From: Rhizomicrobium sp.
GTDB taxonomy: Bacteria; Pseudomonadota; Alphaproteobacteria; Micropepsales; Micropepsaceae
Direction of reading: 5' to 3'
Assembly: GCA_037200385.1 (NCBI GenBank)
Contig: JBBCGL010000001.1
Location: 62,001 to 126,000, forward strand
Length of the DNA stretch: 64,000 nt
Shown: piece by piece, positions 54,958-63,594 of the stretch
How the letters are laid out: every line of letters starts with the position of its first letter
Numbering within the stretch: the first letter of the stretch is position 1
Notes under the pieces: generated by a model
What the model saw: only the letters and a program-made list of their open reading frames with translations
Databases searched by the model: none
What the model was told of the DNA's origin: nothing
Position numbers and translations under genes: made by a program

Positions 54958-57333
54958 TCACCCGGCGCGAAAGCGGATCGGCTTGCCTGGGGTGGCGCTT
55001 TCGACGGCGCGCAGGATGCTTTCCGTGTCGAAGCCGAAATGGCGATAGAGGTCGGCGATGGTGCCGGTCTGGCCGAAAGCGTCGACGCCCAGGCTCTCGA
55101 CCCGATGCCCCGCCACGCCGCCGAGCCAGGACAGGCTGGCGGGATGGCCGTCGATCACCGTCACGATCACCGCGTCGCGCGGCACGCGGGCGAGCAGGGA
55201 CTCGACATGGCTGGGCGGGCTGAGCCGGCCGCCCTGGCGGTGCTTGCTCCCTTTGCGCCACTCCGTGTACAGACGGTCGGCCGATGTCAGCGCCAGCACG
55301 CCGACGCCGTGGCGGTCTTCCGCCATCAGTCCGGCAGCGGCGATCACTTCGGGCGCGACCGTGCCCTGGTAGGCGAGCACGACGCGCGTGCTGTTGGTCG
55401 GCTCGGCCAGCCAATAGCCGCCGGCGATGATGTTGCGCTTCGCCGGCGCGTCGAGCGTGCGCGTCAACTGGTCGAGGCTGCGCGTGGTCAGGCGCAGATA
55501 GACCGAGCCGCCCTGTTCCTCGTCCTGGATATGCTCGAACGCCCAGCGCAGGATCACCGCGAGTTCGTCGGCATAGGCCGGCTCGTAGGACGTCAGCCCC
55601 GGCTGCGCCATGCCGATCAGCGGGGTGCCGATGGACTGGTGCGCGCCGCCTTCGGGCGCCAGCGCAACCCCGCTCGGCGTCGCGACGAGGATGAACCGCG
55701 CGTCCTGATAACAGGCATAGTTCAGGGCATCGAGGCCGCGGGCGATGAAGGGATCGTACAGCGTGCCGACCGGCAGCAGCCGCGTACCGAACAGGCTGTG
55801 CGAGAGGCCGAGCGCGGAAAGCAGCAGGAACAAGTTCATCTCGGCGATTCCGAGCTCCATGTGCTGGCCGTCGCTGGAGAATTCCCAGCGCTGGGTCGAA
55901 GGGATCTTGTGCTCGCGGAACGTGTCGCCTTGCGCGCTGACCCCGAACAGGCCGCGCCGATTGACCCACGGCCCGAGATTGGTCGAGACCGTGACGTCGG
56001 GCGACGTCGTGACGATGTGCGCGGCGAGATCCGACTGCGTGCGCCCGATCTCGTTGAGCAGATTGCCGAACGCCGCCTGGGTGGAGACCGCCTTCTGCGG
56101 CGGCAGCACGAACGCGTCCGGCACCGCGATCTTCGGCGCGGAAAGGCGCCGCTTCGCGTCCTGTGCGAAAGGCACTGCGTCGAGGAAGGTTTGCAGATCG
56201 GCGGGATCGGCGGCGAGTCCTTCGAACTTGTCCCACTCCTTGCCCTCGCCGATGTTCATCAGCGCACGCAGCTGCGCCATCTGCGCCTCGTTCATCAGGC
56301 CGGCGTGGTTGTCCTTGTGGCCGGCAAGCGGCAAGCCGAAGCCCTTCACCGTGTAGCAGAGAAAGCAGACGGGGCGGTCGTGATCGATCGACTGGAACGC
56401 CTCGAGGATCGAGGGAATATCGTGACCGCCGAGATTGCTCATCAGCGCGGCGAGTTCGGCGTCGGATCGCCTCCCGATCAGCGCGGACACGTCTCCCTGG
56501 TCGCCCAGATCATCCATCAGGCGCTTGCGCCACGATGCGCCGCCTTGGAAGGTCAGCGCGGAATAGAGCTGGTTCGGCGCATTGTCGATCCAGGCCTTGA
56601 GCTTGTCGCCGCCGGGCTCCTCGAACGCCGCCTGCTGCAGCTTGCCGTATTTGAGCACGACGAGGTCCCAGCCCATCGCTTGGAACAGCTTCTCGAAGCG
56701 GGTGTGCAGGTCCTCGCGCACCACGGCGTCTAGACTCTGGCGGTTGTAGTCGATGATCCACCAAGTGTTCTTGAGGCCGAATTTCCAGCCCTCGAGCAGC
56801 GCCTCGTAGATGTTGCCCTCGTCGAGCTCGGCATCGCCGACCAGCGCGATCATCCGTCCCTTGGGCCGACCGTCGGCCCAGCCATGGGCGTGGACATAAT
56901 CCTGCACCATCGATGCGAAGGCGGTGACCGCGACGCCGAGACCGACCGAACCGGTGGAGAAGTCGACATCGTCGGTGTCTTTCGTCCGCGAGGGATAGGA
57001 TTGCGCGCCGCCATAGGCGCGGAAGGCTTCGAGCTTCTCGCGCGTCTGTTTGCCCAGCAGGTATTGGATCGCGTGGAACACCGGCGAGGCGTGCGGCTTC
57101 ACCGCGACGCGGTCCTCCGGCTTCAGCACGGCGAAATAGAGCGCGGTCATGATCGAGGCGAGCGAGGCGGAGGACGCCTGGTGTCCGCCGACCTTGAGCC
57201 CGTCCTCGCCGGGGCGCAGGTGGTTGGCGTTGTGCACGGTCCAGCTCGCCAGCCAGAGCACCTTGCGTTCAAGCTCGGCCAGCAGTGGGCGGTTGTCGGG
57301 CATGTCGATCTCGATCGCTACGTTGTCGCGCAT
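54958..57333 (-). CDS. AceE-like homodimeric 2-oxoacid dehydrogenase E1 / transketolase-family ThDP enzyme
   Basis: A 791-residue thiamin-diphosphate protein. The ThDP/Mg motif GDAELDEGN is at 166-174, with the closing N197. HNANHLRPGEDGLKVGGHQ near residue 34 and the pyrimidine-binding domain (EMNLFLLLSALGLSHSLFG by MELGIAEMN) follow AceE order. It is shorter than E. coli AceE, mainly at the ends. No E2 or E3 lipoyl genes are nearby, so it is not a complete pyruvate dehydrogenase operon. It could use 2-oxo acids made by the adjacent catabolic genes. Start M1 is used; M11 is possible. Confidence 0.8.
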   Translation of the reverse strand: MRDNVAIEIDMPDNRPLLAELERKVLWLASWTVHNANHLRPGEDGLKVGGHQASSASLASIMTALYFAVLKPEDRVAVKPHASPVFHAIQYLLGKQTREKLEAFRAYGGAQSYPSRTKDTDDVDFSTGSVGLGVAVTAFASMVQDYVHAHGWADGRPKGRMIALVGDAELDEGNIYEALLEGWKFGLKNTWWIIDYNRQSLDAVVREDLHTRFEKLFQAMGWDLVVLKYGKLQQAAFEEPGGDKLKAWIDNAPNQLYSALTFQGGASWRKRLMDDLGDQGDVSALIGRRSDAELAALMSNLGGHDIPSILEAFQSIDHDRPVCFLCYTVKGFGLPLAGHKDNHAGLMNEAQMAQLRALMNIGEGKEWDKFEGLAADPADLQTFLDAVPFAQDAKRRLSAPKIAVPDAFVLPPQKAVSTQAAFGNLLNEIGRTQSDLAAHIVTTSPDVTVSTNLGPWVNRRGLFGVSAQGDTFREHKIPSTQRWEFSSDGQHMELGIAEMNLFLLLSALGLSHSLFGTRLLPVGTLYDPFIARGLDALNYACYQDARFILVATPSGVALAPEGGAHQSIGTPLIGMAQPGLTSYEPAYADELAVILRWAFEHIQDEEQGGSVYLRLTTRSLDQLTRTLDAPAKRNIIAGGYWLAEPTNSTRVVLAYQGTVAPEVIAAAGLMAEDRHGVGVLALTSADRLYTEWRKGSKHRQGGRLSPPSHVESLLARVPRDAVIVTVIDGHPASLSWLGGVAGHRVESLGVDAFGQTGTIADLYRHFGFDTESILRAVESATPGKPIRFRAG

Positions 57334-57847
57334 GCCTTATGTCATTCGCGCGCGCCGGGCCATCATTGTAGCGGGAAAAAATGGAATACCCGATCTGCAA
57401 ATACCGGACCGGGGGAGGTGCGCCGGCACCTCCCCCGAGGCGGCCGGGCTTCCGCTCTGGCAAGTCGGGGCCGTGGTCGCGGGCAGCACGCTCGAATTCC
57501 GCGACTTCCTCGCCTCTTCGTTTTTCGCGGCACAGATCGGCCGCACCTTTTCCCGCGCACGATCCGGCGGCGCTCGCGCCCTCCCAACAACGGGCGGCGG
57601 CTGCCGGAGCCATGCGGCGCTCCGATCAAAAGACGAGTTGCATGATAGGGATTCCGTGGTAAGAAAGGCGAAGCCTTGGGTGGGGAAAGAGGCATTTGGA
57701 TACGGCCCGTGGCGATTGCGCCATCCGGCGCCTGGTGTCGTCGGCTTCACCGAAAGGTGCGAGGTGGATCGCGTGACAATTCTGGCTTTTCCCGCGCGCG
57801 CATGGCGGGCGCCACAGCGGTCGTCGCCCGCCGATAGGGCGGTCGAC
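57334..57847 (+). other. Gene-free stretch upstream of the ThDP gene
   Basis: About 510 bases hold no frame that looks coding on either strand; the candidate frames have arginine-rich, low-complexity products. It probably carries the promoter of the ThDP gene near its left end, but no clear -35/-10 pair was identified. Confidence 0.5.
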
Positions 57848-58081
57848 ATGTGGGGAATCTGCTCTCGAAGCGAGGAAGCCTCCGACTACGACAAGCGCCA
57901 TATGTCGCTCTGCGCGTGGCTGCTGCATGACGTGTCCGAGGCGGCGTCGGAAGAAGATCTCGCGCGGGTGACGCTCGGACTCGACCCTGCCGGCCGCCGC
58001 GCGGTCGTCCGCGACGTGGTGCAATCGCATCTCAGGCGCGCGCATTGGATCGCCGACACGCTGTTTCCGCTCTTGTGGTAG
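57848..58081 (+). CDS. Small hypothetical protein
   Basis: A 77-residue frame. Its second half (SLCAWLLHDVSEAASEEDLARVTL and following, helical and amphipathic) looks more protein-like than the surrounding sequence, and it ends shortly before the operator and promoter of the dehydrogenase gene. No family is recognised and the ribosome binding site is weak (GGGC eight bases upstream). An ATG at 57902 would give a shorter form. Confidence 0.3.
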   Translation: MWGICSRSEEASDYDKRHMSLCAWLLHDVSEAASEEDLARVTLGLDPAGRRAVVRDVVQSHLRRAHWIADTLFPLLW

Positions 58082-58141
58082 GAGCGGCGGCCGGCGCGGC
58101 GTGAATGCGAACACCGCCCCTCGCGCGCGCGGGCGCACTGG

Positions 58142-58154
58142 ATACCGGCGGTAT
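58142..58154. promoter_or_regulatory. TetR operator, copy 1 (perfect 13-bp palindrome)
   Basis: ATACCGGCGGTAT is a perfect inverted repeat around one central base. The same arms (ATACCG n CGGTAT) recur at 59879 next to the TetR gene, and both copies are followed at once by a TTGAC -35 box. Binding here would block the promoter of the zinc dehydrogenase. Confidence 0.65.
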
Positions 58155-58182
58155 TGACGGCTGCGGGGCAGGGCGGTATCCC
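58154..58182 (+). promoter_or_regulatory. Promoter of the zinc-dependent dehydrogenase
   Basis: TTGACG (58154-58159) and TATCCC (58177-58182) are 17 bases apart. The -35 box shares its first base with the palindromic operator, the geometry of a repressed promoter. Confidence 0.5.
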
Positions 58183-58210
58183 GGATGCGAGTTCTATGCG
58201 GGCCACCACC

Positions 58211-59287
58211 ATGCAGGCCGTCATCAGGCGACAGGCGCGCCTCGTCTGCGACGAGATCGCGGAACCGGTATTGGGTGCGGGGCAGGTTCTGTTGCGGACC
58301 CTGACATGCGGAATCTGCGGTTCCGATCTGCATGTCCATCAGCATGCCGAGCGTCTTGCGGCGCTCCGCCGCCGCGCCGGGCGGCCTTATCTGGATCCGG
58401 ATCGGGACATCGTCTTCGGTCATGAATTCTGCGGCGAAATCCTCGCACATGGCCCCGGCACGTCCCGTTCGCTGAAAGCCGGAACACGCGTGGTGGCGCT
58501 GCCTTATGCGACCGGGCAGTCCGGTCGGGAAACCGTGGGACTCTCCAATCGCTTTCCGGGCGGGTTGGCGGAGCGCGTCTGCGTGGACGAAGCGATGTTG
58601 CTTGCCGTCCCCAATGGCCTGTCCGACATCCACGCCGCCCTGACCGAACCCTTCGCGGTCGGCGCGCATGCGGTCGCACAGGCGCAGTTGGACGGCGACT
58701 CTGTCGCGCTCGTCCTGGGCTGCGGCCCCGTCGGGCTCGCCGTCGTCGCCGCCTTGAAGGCCCGCGGCTTCGGGCCGGTCGTCGCCGCGGATTTTTCCTT
58801 GGCGCGCCGCCAAGCGGCCGAACGGCTCGGCGCGGACATCCTGGTGGATCCGGCGGAACGCTCGCCGCATGCCTGCTGGACCGAGCTGGGCGTTTCCGCA
58901 TCCCTTCTGGAGCGCGATCTGGCGCGGGCTGCGGGGCGGCGGGCCGCCAATCCGGTGGTCTTCGAATGCGTCGGCGTGCCCGGCATGCTGCAGGGCATTC
59001 TCGAGGGCGTGGTGCCCGGCGCCCAGATCATCGTCGTCGGCGTCTGCATGGAGGAAGACCGCATCGAACCGTCGATCGCGATCAACAAGCAACTCAGCTT
59101 CCGTTTTGTCGCGGCCTATACGCCGGACGAATTCGCCAGGACGTTGTCGGACATCGCGGAAGGACGGATCGACGTGCGGCGCATCGCCAGCACCTTGGTG
59201 GGGCGCGCCGGCGTCGCCGATGCCTTCGACGCGCTGAAAAAACCGGAAACGCAAGTGAAGATCGTCGTCGAAACGGGACGGGCCTAG
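58211..59287 (+). CDS. Zinc-dependent medium-chain alcohol dehydrogenase
   Basis: A 358-residue MDR dehydrogenase (ATG 58211; ATG 58196 is an alternative but lies very close to the predicted transcription start). Catalytic zinc ligands are in CGICGSDLH, and GHEFCGEI carries the GHE motif. The NAD-binding loop is LGCGPVGLAVVAAL. The usual four-cysteine structural zinc lobe is absent: that stretch reads YATGQSGRETVGLSNRFPGG with no cysteines. It would oxidise an alcohol or polyol in the pathway controlled by the TetR gene that it overlaps tail to tail by four bases. Confidence 0.88.
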   Translation: MQAVIRRQARLVCDEIAEPVLGAGQVLLRTLTCGICGSDLHVHQHAERLAALRRRAGRPYLDPDRDIVFGHEFCGEILAHGPGTSRSLKAGTRVVALPYATGQSGRETVGLSNRFPGGLAERVCVDEAMLLAVPNGLSDIHAALTEPFAVGAHAVAQAQLDGDSVALVLGCGPVGLAVVAALKARGFGPVVAADFSLARRQAAERLGADILVDPAERSPHACWTELGVSASLLERDLARAAGRRAANPVVFECVGVPGMLQGILEGVVPGAQIIVVGVCMEEDRIEPSIAINKQLSFRFVAAYTPDEFARTLSDIAEGRIDVRRIASTLVGRAGVADAFDALKKPETQVKIVVETGRA

Positions 59288-59859
59288 CCGCGCGAGCGGT
59301 GCAGCAGGCTCTCCAGCGCCTCGCGATACAGCGCGGAATCGATCCGGCTGCGATCGCTCATGCGCTCGAGCGTCAGGCCATTGCTGATCGCGAAGAAGAG
59401 CGTCGCCACGCGGTCCAGCCGCGCATCGTCCGCTTGGCCGTCGTCGACCAGCGGGCGCAGCAGGATGATGATTTCGGCGCGCAGGCGCGTACGCATGGCG
59501 GCGAGCGCCTTGGCGGTGGAAGGTCGGCGCGACGCGTGCAGCGCGAATTCGGCGAACACGGTCGACCAGGGGGCATCGACGATCGCGGCTCTGGCGAGGA
59601 ATTCGGCCATGAAGGCGATGGTGTCGCGGCCCTCCGCGCTCGCCGCCTTGCGGAAGCGCGCGATCGAGCGGTTGACGCGGCCCTCGAGCACGGTGAGCAG
59701 CAGATCGTCCTTGTCCTTGAAATTGGAATACACCGCGCCTTTGGTCAGGCCGGCCGCCTTCGCGATCTCGGCCAGCGAGGCGGCTTGGAAGCCGTCCTCC
59801 CGAAAGGCGGCTTCGGCGGCGCGCAGGATTTTCTCGCGGATCGTGGCTTGGTTTTCCAA
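59284..59859 (-). CDS. TetR-family regulator of the catabolic locus
   Basis: A 191-residue repressor from TTG 59859 (MENQATIREKILRAAEAAF, a normal TetR opening). The frame extends to ATG 59919, but that would place the operator inside the gene. Helix-turn-helix: SLAEIAKAAGLTKGAVYSNF. The C-terminal region matches tetracyclin-repressor-like ligand domains. Two copies of a 13-bp palindrome, one 20 bases upstream of this start and one before the zinc dehydrogenase, are its likely operators, so it should control itself, the aldolase operon and the dehydrogenase. Confidence 0.88.
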   Translation of the reverse strand: MENQATIREKILRAAEAAFREDGFQAASLAEIAKAAGLTKGAVYSNFKDKDDLLLTVLEGRVNRSIARFRKAASAEGRDTIAFMAEFLARAAIVDAPWSTVFAEFALHASRRPSTAKALAAMRTRLRAEIIILLRPLVDDGQADDARLDRVATLFFAISNGLTLERMSDRSRIDSALYREALESLLHRSRG

Positions 59860-59878
59860 TGTCGAGCCCGTTTTATGA

Positions 59879-59891
59879 ATACCGTCGGTAT
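59879..59891. promoter_or_regulatory. TetR operator, copy 2 (perfect 13-bp palindrome)
   Basis: ATACCGTCGGTAT is identical to copy 1 except for the central base. It lies in the divergent region between the TetR gene and the class II aldolase and overlaps the -35 box of the aldolase promoter. Confidence 0.65.
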
Positions 59892-59919
59892 TGACTGGCG
59901 GGAGATCTGCGCGGATCAT
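59891..59919 (+). promoter_or_regulatory. Promoter of the class II aldolase operon
   Basis: TTGACT (59891-59896) is followed after 17 bases by GATCAT (59914-59919), a weak -10. The layout relative to the palindrome is the same as at 58142-58182. Confidence 0.4.
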
Positions 59920-59948
59920 CGCCCGAAGAAGAACGCCAGGAGGATACC

Positions 59949-60713
59949 ATGACGACGCAGCAGATTTCGAGGCTTCCGCTCCGCGACGAGGCCGAGCTGG
60001 AACTGCGGCGCGATCTTGCGGCCTGCTATCGTCTTGTTGCGATGCTGGGCTGGGACGATCTGCTGTTCACCCACATCTCCGTCCGCATTCCCGGCCCGGA
60101 GCACCATTTCCTGCTCAACCCGTTCGGCCTGACTTTCGACGAGATCACCGCATCGTCGCTGGTGAAGGTGGACCTCGACGGAAACATTCTGGAGCCGACG
60201 GAATATCGCATCAATTCGGCGGGCTTCACGATCCACTCCGCGGTGCATGCCTCGCGCGAGGACGCGCAATGCGTCATCCACCTGCACACGATCGCCGGCA
60301 CCGGCGTGTCCTGCCAGAAACACGGTCTTCTGCCCATCCATCAGGAGGCAATGCTGATCAACAGCCAGATCGCCTATCACGACTACGAGGGCGTCGCGTT
60401 CAATCACGACGAGCGCCCGCGTCTCGTGGCCGATCTGGCCGACAAGCACTACATGATCCTGCGCAGCCACGGCACGCTCACCGTCGGCCGCTCGGTCGCG
60501 GAGGCTTTTTCGCGCATGTATCACCTCGAACGCGCCTGTGCGATGCAGGTCGCCGCACTCGCCGGCGGCGCGGAGGTCATCACCCCGCCCGCGGCCGTTC
60601 AAGGCGTCGCGACGGAGCAAGGCAGGTCCGACGGACGCAACGTGGCCGACAACTACATCTGGCCGGCCATGCTGCGTCGGCTGGCGCGCGCAGGCGCCGA
60701 CTATCGGCTTTGA
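59949..60713 (+). CDS. Class II aldolase/adducin-family protein
   Basis: A 254-residue zinc enzyme of the fuculose-aldolase fold. Metal ligands are visible as H111 and H113 (VIHLHT) and H174 (RSHGTL). The N-terminal block GWDDLLFTHISVRIPG is typical of the subgroup that acts as sugar-acid aldolases or decarboxylases, or that lacks a proven reaction. An excellent ribosome binding site (AGGAGG) precedes the ATG. The operon promoter overlaps the TetR operator. It is followed by a TauD-like dioxygenase, so the pathway probably oxidises then cleaves a hydroxylated acid. Confidence 0.88.
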   Translation: MTTQQISRLPLRDEAELELRRDLAACYRLVAMLGWDDLLFTHISVRIPGPEHHFLLNPFGLTFDEITASSLVKVDLDGNILEPTEYRINSAGFTIHSAVHASREDAQCVIHLHTIAGTGVSCQKHGLLPIHQEAMLINSQIAYHDYEGVAFNHDERPRLVADLADKHYMILRSHGTLTVGRSVAEAFSRMYHLERACAMQVAALAGGAEVITPPAAVQGVATEQGRSDGRNVADNYIWPAMLRRLARAGADYRL

Positions 60714-60733
60714 CGCCGGCATTGCCTCGGCCA

Positions 60734-60753
60734 TTAAATAGTGTAAGGATTAT
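60734..60753. promoter_or_regulatory. AT-rich element upstream of the dioxygenase (possible GntR site)
   Basis: TTAAATAGTGTAAGGATTAT matches 14 of 20 positions with the AT-rich element at 62754 upstream of the SDR gene. Both stand out from GC-rich surroundings next to the GntR gene. There is no perfect palindrome, so this is a weak call. Confidence 0.25.
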
Positions 60754-60799
60754 GCGTGTAGCCGGCCCGTCAACAAGCCGGCGCATGGAGGAAAGAGCA

Positions 60800-61837
60800 A
60801 TGTCCGCCAGCCACAAGCCGGGATCCGCCCCTATCCTGTCCGGCGCGATCACCACCCGCCTCTATGACGAAAACGGCCTGCCTTTGATGATCGAGCCGGC
60901 CTCCACGGCGCTGGCCGACGATCCGAAGGCGGCTCTGGACTGGTTCGTCGCCAACCGCGAGCGCATAGAAAGCTTGTTGCCGGAATATGGCGGCGTGATG
61001 CTGCGTGGCTTTGCGGTTCCCGATACCGAGGCATTCAACGCGTTCATCGACAGCTATCCGACCGATCCGAACGGCTATGCCGCAGGGCTCGCGCCGCGTG
61101 AAAAGATCTCGGGCAAGGTGTTCGAGACCTCGAAAGTGCCTGCACCCGACAAGATCATCCTGCATCAGGAGATGGGATATCTGCCGAAATATCCCAAAGG
61201 CGTGGCGTTCTACTGCCATATTCCGTCGGAGACGGGCGGCGCAACCACGATCGGCGACGCGCGCCGGTATCAGAAGGCGATTCCCGCGACGCTGCTCGAT
61301 TCGGTGCGCGAGCGTGGTGTGCTCTACCGGCGCAATTATCGCGGCGATTACGACGAGGCGACGCCGGTGCTCAATCTCTTCCATCGTCCCTGGAAGGAGG
61401 TCCTGCATGTGGAGACGCGCGAGGGCGCGGAGGAGGCCTGCGAGGCCGTAGGCTGCACGCCGCAATGGGAAAGCGACGGCAGCCTGTCGCTGCTCTATCG
61501 CTCGCCGGGCTTCGCGCGGCATCCCCTCACCGGCGACGAGGTGTGGTTCGCGCAGGTGCAGGGCATGCACGCCAACGAAACGCGCCTGGCCCACCACTAC
61601 GACATGCTGAAGGCGGCGTTCCCGCCCGGCCGGCCATGGCCGGTGGAAATCCTGTACGGCGACGGCGGCGCGATACCGGAAGACCTTGTCGTGCCGTTGT
61701 ACGAAATCCTCGACAACCTCGCCGTGAACATCCCCTACGAACATGGCGACGTGATGATCCTGGACAACATCTACACCATGCACGGACGCGAGCCTTTTAC
61801 GGGCAAGCGCGACGTGCAGGTTGCGCTGATGTTCTGA
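60800..61837 (+). CDS. TauD/TfdA-family 2-oxoglutarate/Fe(II) dioxygenase (SyrP-like)
   Basis: A 345-residue non-haem iron enzyme. The facial triad is visible: H122 and E124 in LHQEMGY and the distal H328 in TMHGREP, followed by the oxoglutarate-binding arginine in KRDVQVAL. GGAGGAAAG sets the ATG at 60800. SyrP-like members hydroxylate amino acids or acids. Here it is in operon with the aldolase, suggesting hydroxylation of a substrate that the aldolase then cleaves. Convergent with the GntR gene, 12 bases apart. Confidence 0.9.
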   Translation: MSASHKPGSAPILSGAITTRLYDENGLPLMIEPASTALADDPKAALDWFVANRERIESLLPEYGGVMLRGFAVPDTEAFNAFIDSYPTDPNGYAAGLAPREKISGKVFETSKVPAPDKIILHQEMGYLPKYPKGVAFYCHIPSETGGATTIGDARRYQKAIPATLLDSVRERGVLYRRNYRGDYDEATPVLNLFHRPWKEVLHVETREGAEEACEAVGCTPQWESDGSLSLLYRSPGFARHPLTGDEVWFAQVQGMHANETRLAHHYDMLKAAFPPGRPWPVEILYGDGGAIPEDLVVPLYEILDNLAVNIPYEHGDVMILDNIYTMHGREPFTGKRDVQVALMF

Positions 61838-61849
61838 GCCGCCTGCCGC

Positions 61850-62641
61850 TCAGTAGAGCGAGAGCGGCGTTTCCTCGCCCAGTTCGTGCAGGATGATCTT
61901 GCGCGCCTGCTGCATGTGATAGCGCCAGGTGACTTCGGCGGCGTCGCCGTCGCGGGCCTCGATCATGTCCACGATCTGCTTGTGGATCGCGAAAGACGAC
62001 GTGTTGAGCGCCAGCTGGTCGGCGCGCGCGCGCGCGATGAAGCGCTTGAGATGCAGCAGATAGAGCTCGTCGAGCATCCCGACGATCAGCGACATCACCA
62101 CATTGCCGGACCGCCGGATGAGCAGCCGGTGGAACTCCGCGGCCGCATAGCCGAACGCCTTGAAGTCGCCCAGGATCGCCCGCTCCGCCTCGACATGCCG
62201 CCGCAGGGCGTGCACGTCGTCGGCGGTACGGATCTTCGCGAGTTGATTGATCAGGGGCGGCTCGATGATGAGCCGGGCGTTGAACATCTCGCGCAAGGTC
62301 GCGCCGCGAAGCTGCAGGAGCATGCCGACGAAGCGCGCGACCGTCTCGTCGCGGGGCAATCGGATCCGGGGGCCGCCGCCCGCGCCGCGCCGGACTTCGA
62401 GCAGGGACTCCGCTTCCAGGATGCGCAGCGCCTCGCGCAGCGACGCGCGCGAGACGCCGAACTCCTTCATCAGCGCGGCCTCGGCGGGAAGTGCGTCGCC
62501 TTCGGTCAATTCGCCCTGGACGATGCGTCGCCGCAGCGTTTCGGCGATCAGTTCGGCGGTCTTCGGCACATTGATCGACGAGCGTGCGGCAGGCTCGGAC
62601 GGACGTTTCGCCTTGGCGCGTGTCTTCTTGACGGATTTCAC
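61850..62641 (-). CDS. GntR-family regulator, FCD (FadR-type) subgroup
   Basis: A 263-residue regulator from GTG 62641, which has GGGGAG eight bases upstream. A Lys/Arg-rich tail precedes the winged helix (GDALPAEAALMKEFGVSRASLREALRILEAESLLEVRRG, by GVSRASLREAL). The C-terminal FCD domain holds metal/acid-binding His residues (EFHRLLIRRSGN, IHKQIVDMI). It likely responds to an acid intermediate of the locus and controls the divergent SDR gene, its own gene, and perhaps the dioxygenase. Confidence 0.9.
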   Translation of the reverse strand: MKSVKKTRAKAKRPSEPAARSSINVPKTAELIAETLRRRIVQGELTEGDALPAEAALMKEFGVSRASLREALRILEAESLLEVRRGAGGGPRIRLPRDETVARFVGMLLQLRGATLREMFNARLIIEPPLINQLAKIRTADDVHALRRHVEAERAILGDFKAFGYAAAEFHRLLIRRSGNVVMSLIVGMLDELYLLHLKRFIARARADQLALNTSSFAIHKQIVDMIEARDGDAAEVTWRYHMQQARKIILHELGEETPLSLY

Positions 62642-62753
62642 TGCGGTCTCCCCGGATTCGCGCACAAGTCTGTAACGTAGAGTGTTTTGGCCGGGGAGTC
62701 GCAAATTGTCGGCCGGGAAATCTCCGCATCGGCGCGCCCGCGTTGACGCCGCG

Positions 62754-62773
62754 ATATATAGTATAATAAATAT
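62754..62773. promoter_or_regulatory. AT-rich promoter/operator region before the SDR gene
   Basis: A striking AT-rich run (ATATATAGTATAATAAATAT) in GC-rich DNA includes TATAAT at 62762-62767. A TTGACG lies at 62743, but the 13-base spacing is too short for a clean sigma-70 pair. It resembles the element at 60734. Likely promoter plus GntR site. Confidence 0.35.
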
Positions 62774-62805
62774 TCTCTTTGATGATATCGGGGAAGAACG
62801 ACCTC

Positions 62806-63594
62806 ATGGCCAATCCACATCTCGAGCAGACCGACTTTCTCGGATTTGCCAAAGGCACCGTTGCGGTCGTCACGGGTGTCGCCAGCGGCATCGGGCGAGA
62901 GACGGCCGCGCAGTTGCTGGCCCAGGGTCTGCGCGTCGTCGGGCTGGATATCAATGCTGCCGGCCTTGCGACGCTCGATTTCGGCCCGAACTTCTCGGGC
63001 CGCGTGCTCGACACGGGAAACCGCGCGGATGTCGAGGCGATGTTCGCGACGCTGAAGGAAGAATACGGCGAGATCGCGCATCTCGTGAACAATGCCGGGC
63101 CGCCGAGCTCCGCGCCTTACTCCATCGAGGAAGGGATGGCGAAGACGGCGGGCAGCGTGGAGGCGGTGACGGCCGCCTGGGAAGCGAGCGGACTGCCCGC
63201 CGGTGCCAGCGTCGTGAATGTCGCGTCGGTCGCTGGGACGATCTCCGGCGGTCCGCCGCCGGCTATCGTGCGCGAGCGCGCGCGCGGCAAGATCGGCAAT
63301 GGCTGGTACGGTGCCGGCAAGGCGGCGATCGCCGGCCTCACCCGCTACCAGGCGGTGTTCGCCGCGGGCCGCTTCCGCGCCAATGCGGTCGCACCCGGCG
63401 TCATCGCAACGCCGCGCGTCGCCGATCTGACGGGCGGCGCCTATGGCCGGCTGATGGTCGAGCGCTGCCCTCTCGGTCGGCTGGGCGAGGCGCTGGATGT
63501 CGCGCGCGCCATCGTCTTCCTGCTCAGCCCGGCGGCGTCCTATGTCAACGGTGTCACGCTGGTGATCGACGGCGGCGGCACGCTGGTGTTCTGA
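62806..63594 (+). CDS. Short-chain dehydrogenase/reductase
   Basis: A 262-residue classical SDR. The NAD(P) motif is TGVASGIG, the NNAG motif is present, the serine lies in NVASVAG, and the catalytic pair YxxxK is in WYGAGKAA. PGVIATPR and the end YVNGVTLVIDGGGTL are typical. ATG 62806 is preferred (GGGGAAG upstream); ATG 62779 or 62782 would add nine residues. Divergent from the GntR gene and tail-to-tail with the MFS fragment, which it overlaps. Probably oxidises a hydroxy acid or sugar acid of the pathway. Confidence 0.9.
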   Translation: MANPHLEQTDFLGFAKGTVAVVTGVASGIGRETAAQLLAQGLRVVGLDINAAGLATLDFGPNFSGRVLDTGNRADVEAMFATLKEEYGEIAHLVNNAGPPSSAPYSIEEGMAKTAGSVEAVTAAWEASGLPAGASVVNVASVAGTISGGPPPAIVRERARGKIGNGWYGAGKAAIAGLTRYQAVFAAGRFRANAVAPGVIATPRVADLTGGAYGRLMVERCPLGRLGEALDVARAIVFLLSPAASYVNGVTLVIDGGGTLVF

